Assembly (NCBI GenBank): GCA_964019155.1
Contig: OZ025241.1
Coordinates: forward strand, 56,437,363 to 56,501,362
DNA length: 64,000 nt
DNA from: Osedax fenrisi
Taxonomy: Eukaryota; Annelida; Polychaeta; Sabellida; Siboglinidae
Direction of reading: 5' to 3'
Below the pieces are notes generated by a model. That model was not told the DNA's origin. It did not search any database and saw nothing but the letters and a program-made list of their open reading frames with translations. Position 1 is the first letter of the stretch. Each line of letters opens with the position of its first letter. A program made the position numbers and the translations under genes. Of the stretch, positions 1-11,710 are shown piece by piece.

Positions 1-105
1 GAATACATTAACATGAGAGCGGCTTCTAACATATATTAGAGCCATTTGTTTATAAGTATTACTTATGTAAAAACTTCAATTAAGTTTATTGATGGAATGA
101 AATAA
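1..105 (+). mobile_element. SINE tail fragment at the window edge
   Basis: TTAACATGAGAGCGGCTTCT and the following ATTAGAGCCAT ... AACTTCAATTAAGTTTATTG ATGG match the SINE tail with decay. The head would lie left of the window. Confidence 0.7.
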
Positions 106-249
106 TTTCGACAAAATAAAAATAATTAAATAACAAAAATAACATATTTATCATTTTAGATATCTAAAATAATTTTATTTAGATACTTATGTCTTGTTAG
201 GGATAAAAATATTATTAATTCGTGATTTATATTGAAATATTTCGATATA

Positions 250-1155
250 GGGGAAAGTAACCTAATACGGACACTTTAACAATAAATGGACTTAACTTTT
301 TATGACTCGTTATTTTTATTCAAAAATTACAATATATTCATATTATATGATTATAGATATTATTGTAATTTAAAAATGTTATTTAATCTTTTAATTCCAT
401 AGATAACTGGGGTGTCCGTATTCGGTACCCATGTCCGAATACGGACACCCTGTGTTATAATACGGACACCCTATATACCACTAGATAAACTATATATTAT
501 TGATGAATCAATCAGACAAATTACAATTACGTTATTTATAATTAATTTTATGAAAAATATATTGTAATTTAATTAGTTAATATTTTATTTATTTTTATTA
601 TTTTTTAATTAATAATACAATTTAAGTGTCTAAATATAATTTTTTTTAGAATTAGCTTTATTGGTAGTATTCATATTATAACGCACGCGATTTTTTATGA
701 AAATCCGAATAGTTCATACGCTGTGCGTTGATTGGTTATAGGGTGTCCATATTAAGACATTTAGAGTGTCCGTATTAGGAACTTATATTATATCTAGATA
801 TATGCTTATAACTTAATGAATATTTGATAAAAAATATAGAAATTAAAAATACAATTTTTAGAATGTTTTAGTTTTTAATAATATATTGTTATATTTTATA
901 TTAATACATTTATATATACTTGAGAAGGTTTTAAGTTGAATTTTTTTTTGATAAATTTAAAATCGTAATAAAAAAATCAGTTTATTGGATATATCAGCAA
1001 TATTTTGAATAATAAAAAAATAAAAAATACTTTTTTAGACTATTTATATGATTATGAATATTTTATTAATTAAACATTTTTTTGTAGGATTTATGGTTTC
1101 TGAGATACCGATAGTGTCCGTATTCGGGCACTGTCCGTATTCGGTTACTTTCCCC
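250..1155. mobile_element. MITE-like element with GTGTCCGTATT motifs (copy 1)
   Basis: The left end GGGGAAAGTAACCTAATACG and the right end CGTATTCGGTTACTTTCCCC are inverted repeats of about 25 bp, flanked by TA on both sides. Inside, the motif GTGTCCGTATTCGG or its reverse recurs at about 264-275, 411-425, 433-450, 457-470, 742-760, 765-780 and 1113-1143. There is no ORF. The TA flank fits a Tc1/mariner-type target site; the repeated motif resembles subterminal transposase-binding arrays. Confidence 0.72.
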
Positions 1156-1207
1156 TAGGTTTGTTTAGAGATCGATATTAGATAATAATGTATTTTTTAC
1201 TTCGCAG

Positions 1208-1488
1208 CAAGCAAGACTTCAATCTATAAACAACAAAACCCGGTACGGTTGGCTGATAGGAGCTATAGGCCTGCTAGCCATATGCATGAGCATACTGGTG
1301 TCGTTCTGCGTGATCTGCTACTGCACCGCTAAAGGCAGACGAATTCTCAAGGACAAGAGGCTGGTCGAAAGCGCTCTAAACACGCCCCCCTCGGTCGTGA
1401 TTGACAGCGTGTCGATGTACGTCGACGATTGCACTTCGCTGACTAGCGGTATAGAATGCGATATGCTCACGGATAGCAGTGGCGGATG
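1208..1488 (+). CDS. 3'-terminal exon of a single-pass membrane protein (partial, identity unknown)
   Basis: An acceptor (TTCGCAG) precedes an open frame of 93 codons ending in TGA at 1486-1488. The frame begins QARLQSINNKTRYG, continues into a hydrophobic stretch of about 25 residues (WLIGAIGLLAICMSILVSFC followed by VICYC), then a basic stop-transfer segment (KGRRILKDKR) and a Ser/Thr/Asp-rich tail ending DSSGG. This is the layout of a type I membrane protein: juxtamembrane segment, transmembrane helix, cytoplasmic tail of about 50 residues. Its GC content is clearly above that of the flanks, as for the other exons here. I do not recognise the family, because the extracellular part would lie left of the window. 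Splice phase is 0 if the acceptor is right. That it is coding is fairly secure; the function is unknown. Confidence 0.65.
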
Positions 1489-1718
1489 AATCTGATTCTA
1501 ATGATTGAATAATATTTGTAAATATATATATATATATATATATATATAATAAGTATATATATTATAATTATATGAAATATAATTGTAATACTCATATTTC
1601 ACGACTACCCAATTAAATTTGTATTATATATCACCTATTTGCATTGTGTCTTTTATATATTCAAATAGTTACTCATTTATATATGACTATTATTATTAAT
1701 TATGTATTGATTTATACT

Positions 1719-1771
<53 letters not shown>

Positions 1772-2467
1772 TTTAATACATATACGTATATATTATGATA
1801 ACTGAAGTTATAACTACCCCTCGTGTATTATATGAGATCTGAAAAACTGATCGGTTTAAAATTTATTTATTTAAATATTCGTAATATTTATCAATATTAA
1901 TAATATTTATTAATAAGTCATTATTTACATTGTTACCATTGATGATTATTAATTTTGTTTTTTTTAAAGTTTATTTTTGTAATTTGAGAATATTTTGATT
2001 TGATTTCAAAATAAATTTATATATAAAAATTTTAATATAAAACCTTAACTTTCATTTTATTTATATGTTAACATTCATATGAGATCGCAATCTATAATAA
2101 TATATATATATATAAAATAATCAAATTAGATTTGGCAATTACCTAAGTGAAGGAAGAATTAGAGATTATAGAGTCTTACATCCATTTAATATTACGAGGA
2201 ATAGTAGAACAATAAATAGAGTAAAAAATTAAATTATTAAAATAAATCATCAACTCATAAATCATAAACACCCATAGTATATCAACTTTCTGTTTTTTTA
2301 CAAATGTATGGATTAAGATTCAACTAAATACAAAAATAAAACAAATTTCATCTTTATTCTACTTTTTTTTACATATAAATATATAAATGTAATAAAAGAA
2401 AAAATTAATTAAAAATAATACAATTATAAATAGTAAATAATTTATAAGTTTATATTCTTTATATATT

Positions 2468-2505
<38 letters not shown>

Positions 2506-2796
2506 CATACACCTATAGGTACATATTAGTTATTCATAATTGTGATGATGATGATGATATACGTTTAAGTAGGCACTAAAATAGGACCATGTACATCCCT
2601 TCGCTCGTTCGGGAAGAAAATAATAATAAGATAATAATAATACGATAACAATTTAATAATACATATAACACAGACACAAATAATAAGTGATATAGAGGAG
2701 TTTAATATATTATATACTGTATACTTATATACTATATCAATATATTGATATAGTGGAGTGTTATATACTACATAATACATTGATATTGTGTTGGAA
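1489..2796. other. AT-rich gap without recognisable genes
   Basis: Contains three (TA)n runs and AT-rich unique sequence. A short frame at 2565-2780 (minus) has only Tyr/Ile-rich low-complexity content, but joins the LINE fragment to its right. Confidence 0.6.
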
Positions 2797-2905
2797 TCAA
2801 TTCTTTCTAAAAATGTTATTTAATAAGGGTAGGTAGGAGATCGGGCGATAATTGCTATGGGAGTTTGGGTCTATGTTTTGTTTTTGTTTTAGAATAGGAG
2901 ATATT
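2797..2905 (-). mobile_element. Short CR1/L2-like LINE fragment
   Basis: The minus strand reads IDPNSHSNYRPISYLPLLNN IF, the NYRPISxLP motif that opens the RT domain of CR1/L2 LINEs. It is only about 35 residues, with AT-rich sequence on both sides. Confidence 0.7.
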
Positions 2906-3530
2906 ATGGCAGTTTGTTTATGATATATTGTATAATAGAATATATTTATAAAATATTCAGAATATATTCTAAATATTCTATAAGTATCTGAAAATAGTAA
3001 ATTCAAAAAATAATTAACTAAAATAGAAATAAGCATAACAAAATATTATATTATATATATATAACTTGTTCTATATATAAACTATATAATTAATATATGA
3101 TTGGTATATAATTAATATATGTATATTATTAAAAGGTTACATACTATATAGCAATATAAAATATTATAATAACAGTAAATATATATTATTATATAATAAT
3201 ATAGACTATGAGTAAATAATTATATAGAAATACCCGACCTGGTGTATATAAAGACTTCACATTTAAAGCGTATATAACTAATATGTAATACACAATTGTG
3301 TAAATTTGGAAAAAATCAACTTATAATTATACATTAGAAAAAAGTAATACACAAATGTATAATATAGGTCGTAGATGTCTTTGATTAAATATATATAAAA
3401 CAAATATTTCAAATATTCAATATATGTTGAACCCTAAACTATGACTTGCGATGACTCGCATTTCTGGTGGGCGACCAATTCCTATAGGAATGTGAATTGT
3501 ATAGAATCAGTAGAATTTATATATAAAAAA

Positions 3531-3807
3531 ACTGCCTGTGTGGCTCAGTGGCTAAGGCGTCAGACACACAAGCTGTAGGACACGGGTTCGAGCTTCGTCC
3601 GGACCATTCATTAATTTTATAAAATGGGTCTTAAAATATTATTTAGAAGTGATCTTATATAATTGTGTATAAATAAATGATGGGATCTCGTTAAAACCAT
3701 GGATGCCTTAACATGAGAGCGGCTTCGAAGGGACATTAGAGCCATATATGGTTATAAGTGAAAACTTCATCTAAGTTTCTGGATGGGATGCAAGGACTAC
3801 ACCAAAT
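3531..3807 (+). mobile_element. tRNA-derived SINE, full length
   Basis: The head has pol III A-box (TGGCTCAGTGGCTAAGG) and B-box (GGGTTCGAGC) motifs ending CCGGACCA, then a shared body (AAAATGGGTCTTAAAATATT) and a conserved tail GTTAAAACCATGGATGCC ... CTGGATGGGATG ... CACCAAAT, followed by a (TA)n tail. Confidence 0.9.
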
Positions 3808-4224
3808 ATATATATATATATATATAGAAATATTCTACCGGTAAAATGAAATACCTACTCCCCGAGATATATCACAGATAGCAAAAAGATAATGCACGTA
3901 TCACAAGTATGGCACAAAGACGAAGCTAAACCAACAATTATAATATTTATCATCATTTATCATCATTTATCATCCTATTTATGAGAAAACAAGAATTAAA
4001 AAATAAAGATATATGAACAATAATATGATGATATTTAAAAAATGAGATGTAATCATCGAAGTTCATTTGACCCAAGGGGTCACGGAAACCAAATATTGAT
4101 TTGAGGGATGTAAATTAGTTGGAAGCAAATTCTAATTTGTAATACTCTATTTCCGAAGTAATTCAGGTTGCATTCATTTTGCATGTGATATATCACATGC
4201 AAATATATGTCTTATATTTTGTTT

Positions 4225-4520
4225 AGGCCCCTATATATTACTGTAGGCCCTACATATATTACTGTAGGCCCTATATATTACTGTAGGCCCTATATATTAC
4301 TGTAGGCCCTACATATATTACTGTAGGCCCTATATATTACTGTAGGCCCTACATATATTACTGTAGGCCCTATATATTACTGTAGGCCCTATATATTACT
4401 GTAGGCCCTATATATTACTGTAGGCCCTATATATTACTGTAGGCCCTATATATTACTGTAGGCCCTATATATTACTGTAGGCCCTATATATTACTGTAGG
4501 CCCTATATATTACTGTAGGC
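4225..4520. repeat. 19-bp minisatellite, about 15 units
   Basis: Unit TAGGCCCTATATATTACTG; three units carry a two-base expansion (CCTACATATATTACTG). Nearly perfect, hence young or homogenised. The final unit decays into GTAGGCATTATATATTAGCC. Confidence 0.95.
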
Positions 4521-4594
4521 ATTATATATTAGCCTATACATATAATATATTGTCAGGGTCGATTTCCACAAATCCATTTATTATATTATATTAT

Positions 4595-4977
4595 ATTATA
4601 CTTAACTTGTATTACTAATAAAATAATAAAAATTAATAAATCAATTTCTAATTAAATTATATTAAATTATTCATAACATTAATTATAAATAATTTAATTG
4701 TAATTTATCTGATTAGTTCTTAAATAATATATAGTTGATATAGTGGTATATAGGGTATCCGTATTATAACACAGGATTTCCGTATTATGCAATGGGTACC
4801 GAATACGGACACTCCCGTTATCTATTGAATAAAAAGATTAAATACAATTTTAAAATCACAATAATATCCATAATCATATAATATTAATATATTGTAATTT
4901 TTGAATAAATATATTGAGTTATAAAATGTTAAGACCATTTAGTGTTAAAGTGTCTGTATTAGGTGTCCACTTTCCCC
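4595..4977. mobile_element. MITE-like element with GTGTCCGTATT motifs (copy 2, inverted, truncated)
   Basis: This is the reverse complement of about 250-610 of copy 1, including GTCCGTATTATAACACAGG, GGTACCGAATACGGACAC and the terminal CCACTTTCCCC followed by TA. The second end is missing. Divergence from copy 1 is moderate, so the family is not recent. Confidence 0.72.
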
Positions 4978-5360
4978 TAGGTAGGGGAACATATATGTAG
5001 GTAATGACATTTTTTCATTAGTATTTTAAGATGGATATGATATCTATAATGATTATATTTTTTAGATATTAATAATAATTTCTCTATAAATATAGATAAC
5101 ATATCCAAACTATTATTAGCTGACTAGAATATTTGATATAATGCAACCAAATCCTAATGCATCAGTTGATAGATATATAAATGTAGTTAATTACTAACTT
5201 GTAATAATCATATAAGTATTTACTTTTTCTAATGATAAACAATTACTGTATACTATAACTATAGGAGAATAGTATGTATTGTATACAAATTAAAATTTAA
5301 CTTTTATATTTTATTTAATGTAGGATAAATATTGAAAAATACCTATATTTTTATATTGTT

Positions 5361-5653
5361 ATTGTTATTTTATTTTGGTGGAGTCATTTCATCCTATCCA
5401 GGAATTTAGATCAAGTTTTCACTTATAATCATATATGGCTCTAATGTCCCTTCGAAGCCACTATCATTTTAAGGTATCCATGGTTTTAACTAGAGCTGAT
5501 CATTTATTTATACATAATTATATAAGATCATTTCTAAATATTATTGTAAGACATATTTTATAAAATATGATAATGGTCCTGACGGGGCTTGAACCCGTGT
5601 CCTACTGCTTGTGTGTATGACGCATTATCCAACTGAGCCACATAGTCAGTTTT
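5361..5653 (-). mobile_element. tRNA-derived SINE, full length, reverse
   Basis: The minus strand shows the same head (GTGGCTCAGTTGGATAATG, GGGTTCAAGCC), body and tail as the copy at 3531. The two lie in opposite orientation less than 2 kb apart. Confidence 0.88.
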
Positions 5654-5869
5654 AAATGTATCCATATATAAATATATTAAATATATTATTTACATATTTA
5701 CTTATATAAATTCCTAATAGGTAATAATAAAATATAAATAATACAATAAAAGAGTCACGACCGAAGAATATTTCTTAATTAAAAAGTAAGTAAAAATATG
5801 ACTACGAAAATCTAACTTAATTTTCACCAGAACTCATACTATAGCTTCTGAAGATAAATTGGTACATAC

Positions 5870-5905
<36 letters not shown>

Positions 5906-5911
<6 letters not shown>

Positions 5912-6850
5912 ATATCCCACTCTGTTTAACATATTTCTTGAACGAAGAATGGCAGATGCTCTGGATGGTCATATTGGCACTCTAGGAGGCAGAACAATAA
6001 CAAATCTTAGATTTGACTCAGACGATATTGATAGTCTTTCTGGCAGTGAGGAGGAACTTCGATAACTAGTGGAGAGAGAAAGCATTGACTCTGGAGTGGA
6101 AATTAATGTTGATAAAACCAAAATAATAAGTACAATCCAGACGGAGTTATTACCAGTATTAAAGTGAACAATCAAGCTATATATAGCGGAATAATAATAT
6201 TAATAGCTATATATAGCTATTCTATAGAGGAAGTCCAGAACTTCATATAGCTAGGTGCCACAATAAGCGTAGAAGGTTCGAAGCCTGAAATAATAAGAAG
6301 AATTGCACAAGTAACAGTTATATTAACGAAATTGAAAACAATATATTGTATCAATCCGTATATGGAAAGGCGCGTTAAAATCAAAAATCCGTCTAATGCG
6401 CTCACTTGTTCGATCCATATTTCTTTATTCATGTGAAATCTGGACACTTACAGCAGATCTGCAGCGCAGAATCCAAGCAATGGAAAGATGCTGTTTCAGA
6501 AGATTCCATTATAGTAATTACACGGATCATATTATTAATGAGAGTGAGGATCATAATAAATCTAGAAATTGGCCAATACAATGAAGTACTTTCTAAGTTA
6601 AGAAAAGAAAACTAAAATGTTACGGACAACGTAACATGTTCAACAGGACTTTCTAAGACTATACTACAGTGAGGTACAGTGAAAGGTAGTCGCACACGTG
6701 GTGGTTAGCGTAAGCGGTGGCAACATAACGTAGCATAATTAGTCAATTGAATGCTTACGAATCATTAATATCCTGATATCATTAATTTCCTGATATCCTG
6801 GTTGTCAGGCGATGAAGTAGATTGCGAGAAGTTGTTTCAAAATGCATTAT
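5906..6850 (+). mobile_element. Degenerate LINE fragment, same family as the CLPB intron 1 LINE
   Basis: Recognisable pieces are YPTLFNIFLERRMADALDGH, TNLRFDSDDIDSLSGSEEEL (catalytic FADD decayed to FDSDD), VEINVDKTKI, and after frameshifts FLYSCEIWTLTADLQRRIQA. The left edge abuts a (TA)n run at 5872-5907 that cuts the GCLLSPTLFN motif. Many stops and frameshifts; non-functional. Confidence 0.85.
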
Positions 6851-8016
6851 GACGCCCCTACATTGTAGGGCCTACGACCACCCGAGGTCATGGCATAGGT
6901 AATGTCATATATATGTATACATACATACATACATACATGCATATACATATATTAATATTACTCCTATATTTTTAAGTTGACCTTGGAGCTAGATTTCCGC
7001 TTTCCGCATTGGCTTACGCTGCCAGGAATTGGGTATTACCACTCTATTTCTCTATAGCTCTATGCATATGACCATATGACCATATAACCATGGTTTGATC
7101 CAAAAAAAACCACGATTATTCGCGAATATTAATAAATTCGCGAGAATAATCGCCGTAGCTTATCGTTTACATATTAATAAGTACACCTGAACGTTAACAT
7201 TTTTTATACATTTTTATAAATTATAAATTCATAACAATTTGTTTATAAATATTTTTATTTTAAAGACCGTGAATTAAACTAAACATATTACACGTAAATC
7301 ATATCGGGTTAATCACTCCGTATCTAAATGTCAATCAAACCAATGATTATTTACCATATGTATGTGAAATCAAATATAATGATTCAGTCACGTTTTAATG
7401 TAAATTCCAACTTAATTATATATATATATATATATTACTTAATTGTGGTAAGATAGGTTAGGTATACATTGATATGTATTTTTAATAGGTATCCCTATTC
7501 AATATATTTAATAGGAAATATTATATAAAAAATTCCTATTTATTTAAATTTGTATACTTTAATTGTATTACATAACTACTGGATGAAAATATTTTATGTG
7601 GAAATATATACAAGATTAATGTCACCAGAATAATACGAATTCATAAAAATTAATAAGAAAACAAAATAATTTCTAAAATATACTGACAATAAATATATTA
7701 ATATATGTTCAACAAATAAAATGTTAAACTAAATAATCTTATATAATACTATAATATACAATATTCATATATGATATATCATATATCATGTATAATATAT
7801 CACTATCAACTTTATAATATATACTAATTAATATATCAGCATGCATATGAAATATATTTCATATTTCGTATACGAAAATAAATATAAATTAAAAAATAAC
7901 CCACCTCTCAATATATAGTTTTCATGATAAAATCAATCCAAATAATAAATACTATTCTAATAACCTAAACTATATTTGACGAGTATAATCTGATATATAC
8001 TGTTATTACTGTCCTA

Positions 8017-8092
<76 letters not shown>

Positions 8093-8969
8093 TATAAGGT
8101 GTAAGCCTATATGATTTCATATATATTTAATATTTTATTTACATCTTACAGATAGTGAAATATGAGAATAACTCGCCTTTTGAGAAGGTCGGTAATTGTA
8201 GACTTTATTAGTTAGGGGATTACGTGTTCTACATACATACATTATTAATATAGCGTATACTTAATATGCAATTATCTAGGCTAGTTTATTATGCATAATA
8301 AGTATACTTAGCCTATAGGCTAATAATAATAATAATATAGCGTAATAAATCTAATAATAATAAAGGAATATATATATATTAGTATACTAGAAAAAACTGC
8401 ATTATTTGAGAATTTTTTTTTAGAATATTAGGTACATAGAATATAATATAGTACAATAGTACTAGTAACAAATACTATCTCTAGTACTATAATATATACA
8501 TATATATATATTAGTATACTATAATATTACTATCGTATTATTTCATATTATTCTTTATTTTTCTTTTTAATAAATCTTGATTAATTTATATTATATATAC
8601 ATTTAAATATATATTTTATAAATAAATCTAATTTGATACAATTTAGTAAGGAATTACAAGCTAATGATAGTATAGAATAATACCTATTAGAAATAAGAAT
8701 AACTCCGGCTAATATTTAAATATCGATCATGTATTGTACCTCACTAGTTTTGAGATAAAAGTCATCATAAATTCCAATTATTTATAATTAAATAATGACT
8801 ATATTCTATTATAATATTATATATACCATTAAATTAGGTATATGTATACAATTAGCTATAACTAATGACCTTTATTGATGATAGTATTTCCGTTCTATAG
8901 AACTATAGATGTCTATAGACACACTAAAAAACCACGAAATAAACACCATACGTACTTTTACTTACTATA

Positions 8970-9011
<42 letters not shown>

Positions 9012-9543
9012 CTACCACTATTAACTCTATTAATTAAAGTAAAAGAGAAATGTATCGTACCTAGTCTGCAGCGTAAAATAACATTATTATTTATATGTTA
9101 AATTATTCATTGATTATTTAACATATAAATGATATCTATTATAATAGAAAATATCGCAACTTTTACATTCCGCACCTTATTAGCCTAGCTCAAAATCACT
9201 ATAATATATATTTATATATATTATCGAAATGGTTAATACTATCAAAATAATAATTATAATAAGTACTATATAATAGGCATACTTCTTAGTATATATATAT
9301 ATAGTATTTATACAATACACTATAATGGTAACTGGTGTAGCGAGGGGCGTGGCAAGAGTAAATAACATGTCATCACGTGATTGTATTTATTTTCTGAATC
9401 GAGAACGTATTCTGTAATCTTTGACCTAGACGATGTCACGTCAATCATCGCCAGGTATGTCGTCTTATCGTTCTCGGAAGCGGTATCCGGTTAGTTCTTC
9501 ATGAACTTTAGAGACCAACAGGTGAAGGCGAAACAACAATCAG
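6851..9543. other. AT-rich gap without recognisable genes
   Basis: Includes (TA)n runs, an ATACATACATAC run near 6918 and a GC-richer, CpG-containing patch at 9340-9540. I see no exon with conserved protein content. Confidence 0.55.
8025..8089. repeat. (TA)n microsatellite
   Basis: About 32 TA units after a short GT stretch. Many similar shorter runs occur, for example 1523-1548, 1722-1770, 2468-2503, 5872-5907, 8975-9008, 10106-10138 and 44820-44858. Confidence 0.95.
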
Positions 9544-9559
9544 ATGCCTGTATGTGATG

Positions 9560-10008
9560 AGGATGAGGATGGTGATGATGATGATGATGATGATGGTGGT
9601 GGTGACAATGAGGGTGGCGGGGATGATGATGACAATTATTGTGAAGATAATGATGATGCTAGTGCTGGTGATGATGACGATCATGATGATGATAATGATG
9701 ATGATAATGATGATGATAATGATGATGATAATGATGATGATAATGATGATGATAATGATGATGATAATGATGATGATGATAATGATGATGTTAATAGTGG
9801 TGATGATGATGATGATAATGCTAATATTAATGACTATGATGATGATGATGGTAGTGGTGATGATGATGATGCTGATAATGATGAATATGATGATGACAAT
9901 TATAATGATGATAAAAATTATGGTGGTGATAATGATGATGAAAATTATGGTGGTGATAATGATGATGATGATAATTATGATGACGATGATGATAATGAAT
10001 ATTATTAA
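9560..10008. repeat. (GAT)n-type microsatellite with an open acidic frame
   Basis: GATGATGATAAT-type triplets run for about 450 bases and leave one frame open from 9544 (154 codons, mostly Asp, Asn and Gly). The sense is decided by the repeat: another frame gives poly-Met/Ile and the complement poly-His. There is no conserved segment outside the tract, so I treat it as a repeat, though a real acidic protein cannot be excluded. Confidence 0.8.
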
Positions 10009-10018
10009 ATATAACTAA

Positions 10019-10099
10019 AAGAGGCTTTCGATTCGAAAGTTTCGAAGCCATTCTATAATTCACGTATCTATATATTATAATAATATACACATTCGTATA

Positions 10100-10142
<43 letters not shown>

Positions 10143-10940
10143 ATAATAAATTAAAATAAATAAATAAAAAATACATGTAAATAAAAACTAAGAATGTGAC
10201 GTAACGTTTCACTATAGTGTAACATTACATCATGGTGTAATATTACATAATAGTGTAATGTAATGTTACGATAACCATAGTGTGTGCATACGTTTTATTA
10301 TTATTAATATTTTTATTATATATATTATATATTATATATATATATATGTTTGGTTACACGTCATATAAATTTGTTTTTTTTTTATAATATTACAATTATT
10401 ATAGACATTCATACATGAAATATCTTACCTAACATGAACGTCCCAACACAACTTACCATAGATATATTCACATACTACCCACGTATAAATACACGTGTAG
10501 TATTGCATTATTGAATATAAGTAAACACGATATAGTAGCAAGGACATCAACTGTCCATGGTATACCATAATAGTAGCTAAAATATACCACTATAGTAGCT
10601 ACTATTAGCAACTAGTACACAATACGATGTTAATATACTACAGCTTAACTCACTCGGATTACATTATTATTATTATACAGAAAATATTTATTAATATATA
10701 ATTAATTTATTTAAATCTCGGATTATTATAATAATCTATTGTAATATCTTAATAATGCTAATGATTCTATTGAAATAAATATACTCATATAATATGTATA
10801 ATATGTAGTGTATAACCTAAATCATATACCTATAGTATACATATAGTATACTATAGCATTTATGTAGGCCGAAAGTAATAAATCATATTTTGATGTATAT
10901 AAATCAACGTAAAATATAATAATATAAACACATATATATA
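10019..10940. other. AT-rich gap without recognisable genes
   Basis: AT-rich unique sequence with a small cluster of GTGTAATATTACATAATAGT-like inverted repeats at 10198-10275. Confidence 0.55.
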
Positions 10941-11112
10941 AGTGTATATAAATGATCGATGCTCGTTAAAACTATGGATGACTTAACATGAATGTTCATG
11001 TCCTCATGATAGCCATATATTATTATATATTGATATTAGAGCCATATATGGTTAAATAAGTGAAAGCTTCATCTAAGTTCCTGGATGGGATGAAAGGAAT
11101 CCACCAAATAAA
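10941..11112 (+). mobile_element. SINE, 3' part only
   Basis: Begins in the body (GTATATAAATGATCGATGC) and carries the tail GTTCCTGGATGGGATGAAAG ... CCACCAAAT. A short AT-rich insertion lies in the middle (about 11018-11037). The tRNA head is missing. Confidence 0.82.
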
Positions 11113-11440
11113 AATATAAATTAACAATAGTGGGGATCGAAAAAATATTAAATACATTACACTTAATGAACTTATAGAGAAAATGTATTATATTTAAGGC
11201 TACTGATGAAGTTAATGTAAGAATTAATTAAACCGTAGATAATTAGATAGCATTATTTAGTGGTGATACAGTGTAATAGTATTGCGCTTTTTCGAATTTG
11301 GGGAACGATTGAGGTAAGCAGATGTAGAATAAATCTCCGTCAGAACGAGTTAACGTTAAGTGAATATGAGGCCTAATTACTTAATGTAAGGTAGAAGAAT
11401 GAAGAAATATATATATAGAGAAGCGCCTTAGGAGGACAAA

Positions 11441-11461
11441 TTATATATATATATATAATAT

Positions 11462-11528
<67 letters not shown>
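11441..11528. repeat. (TA)n microsatellite left of BANF1 exon 2
   Basis: Compound TA/TTA run. It lies in the stretch where the last BANF1 exon would be expected. Confidence 0.93.
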
Positions 11529-11531
<3 letters not shown>

Positions 11532-11710
11532 GTAACTATACTTGTAAATTAAAGGAAAAAAATGTAAATTCTTCTAATAAATATTAGTATTATATTATTA
11601 TTATTATAAGTATTATATATAATTAATAATTAACTGTTATTCTATACGTAGCATGGTATATATACATAGTATCGTAGTTTCACTACAGTACGTATACTAT
11701 AACGGGTAAC

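Noticed and set aside
3531..3610. Possible tRNA gene (A and B boxes)
   Set aside because: Same sequence heads a dispersed SINE with a long common body and tail; acceptor-stem pairing is poor and copies differ in the boxes.
4225..4520. CRISPR-like array of direct repeats
   Set aside because: The 19-bp units are contiguous with no spacers, and the genome is eukaryotic.
11281..11340. Candidate third exon of BANF1
   Set aside because: Minus-strand translation shows none of the Cys/Trp pattern of the BAF C-terminus and no fitting acceptor.
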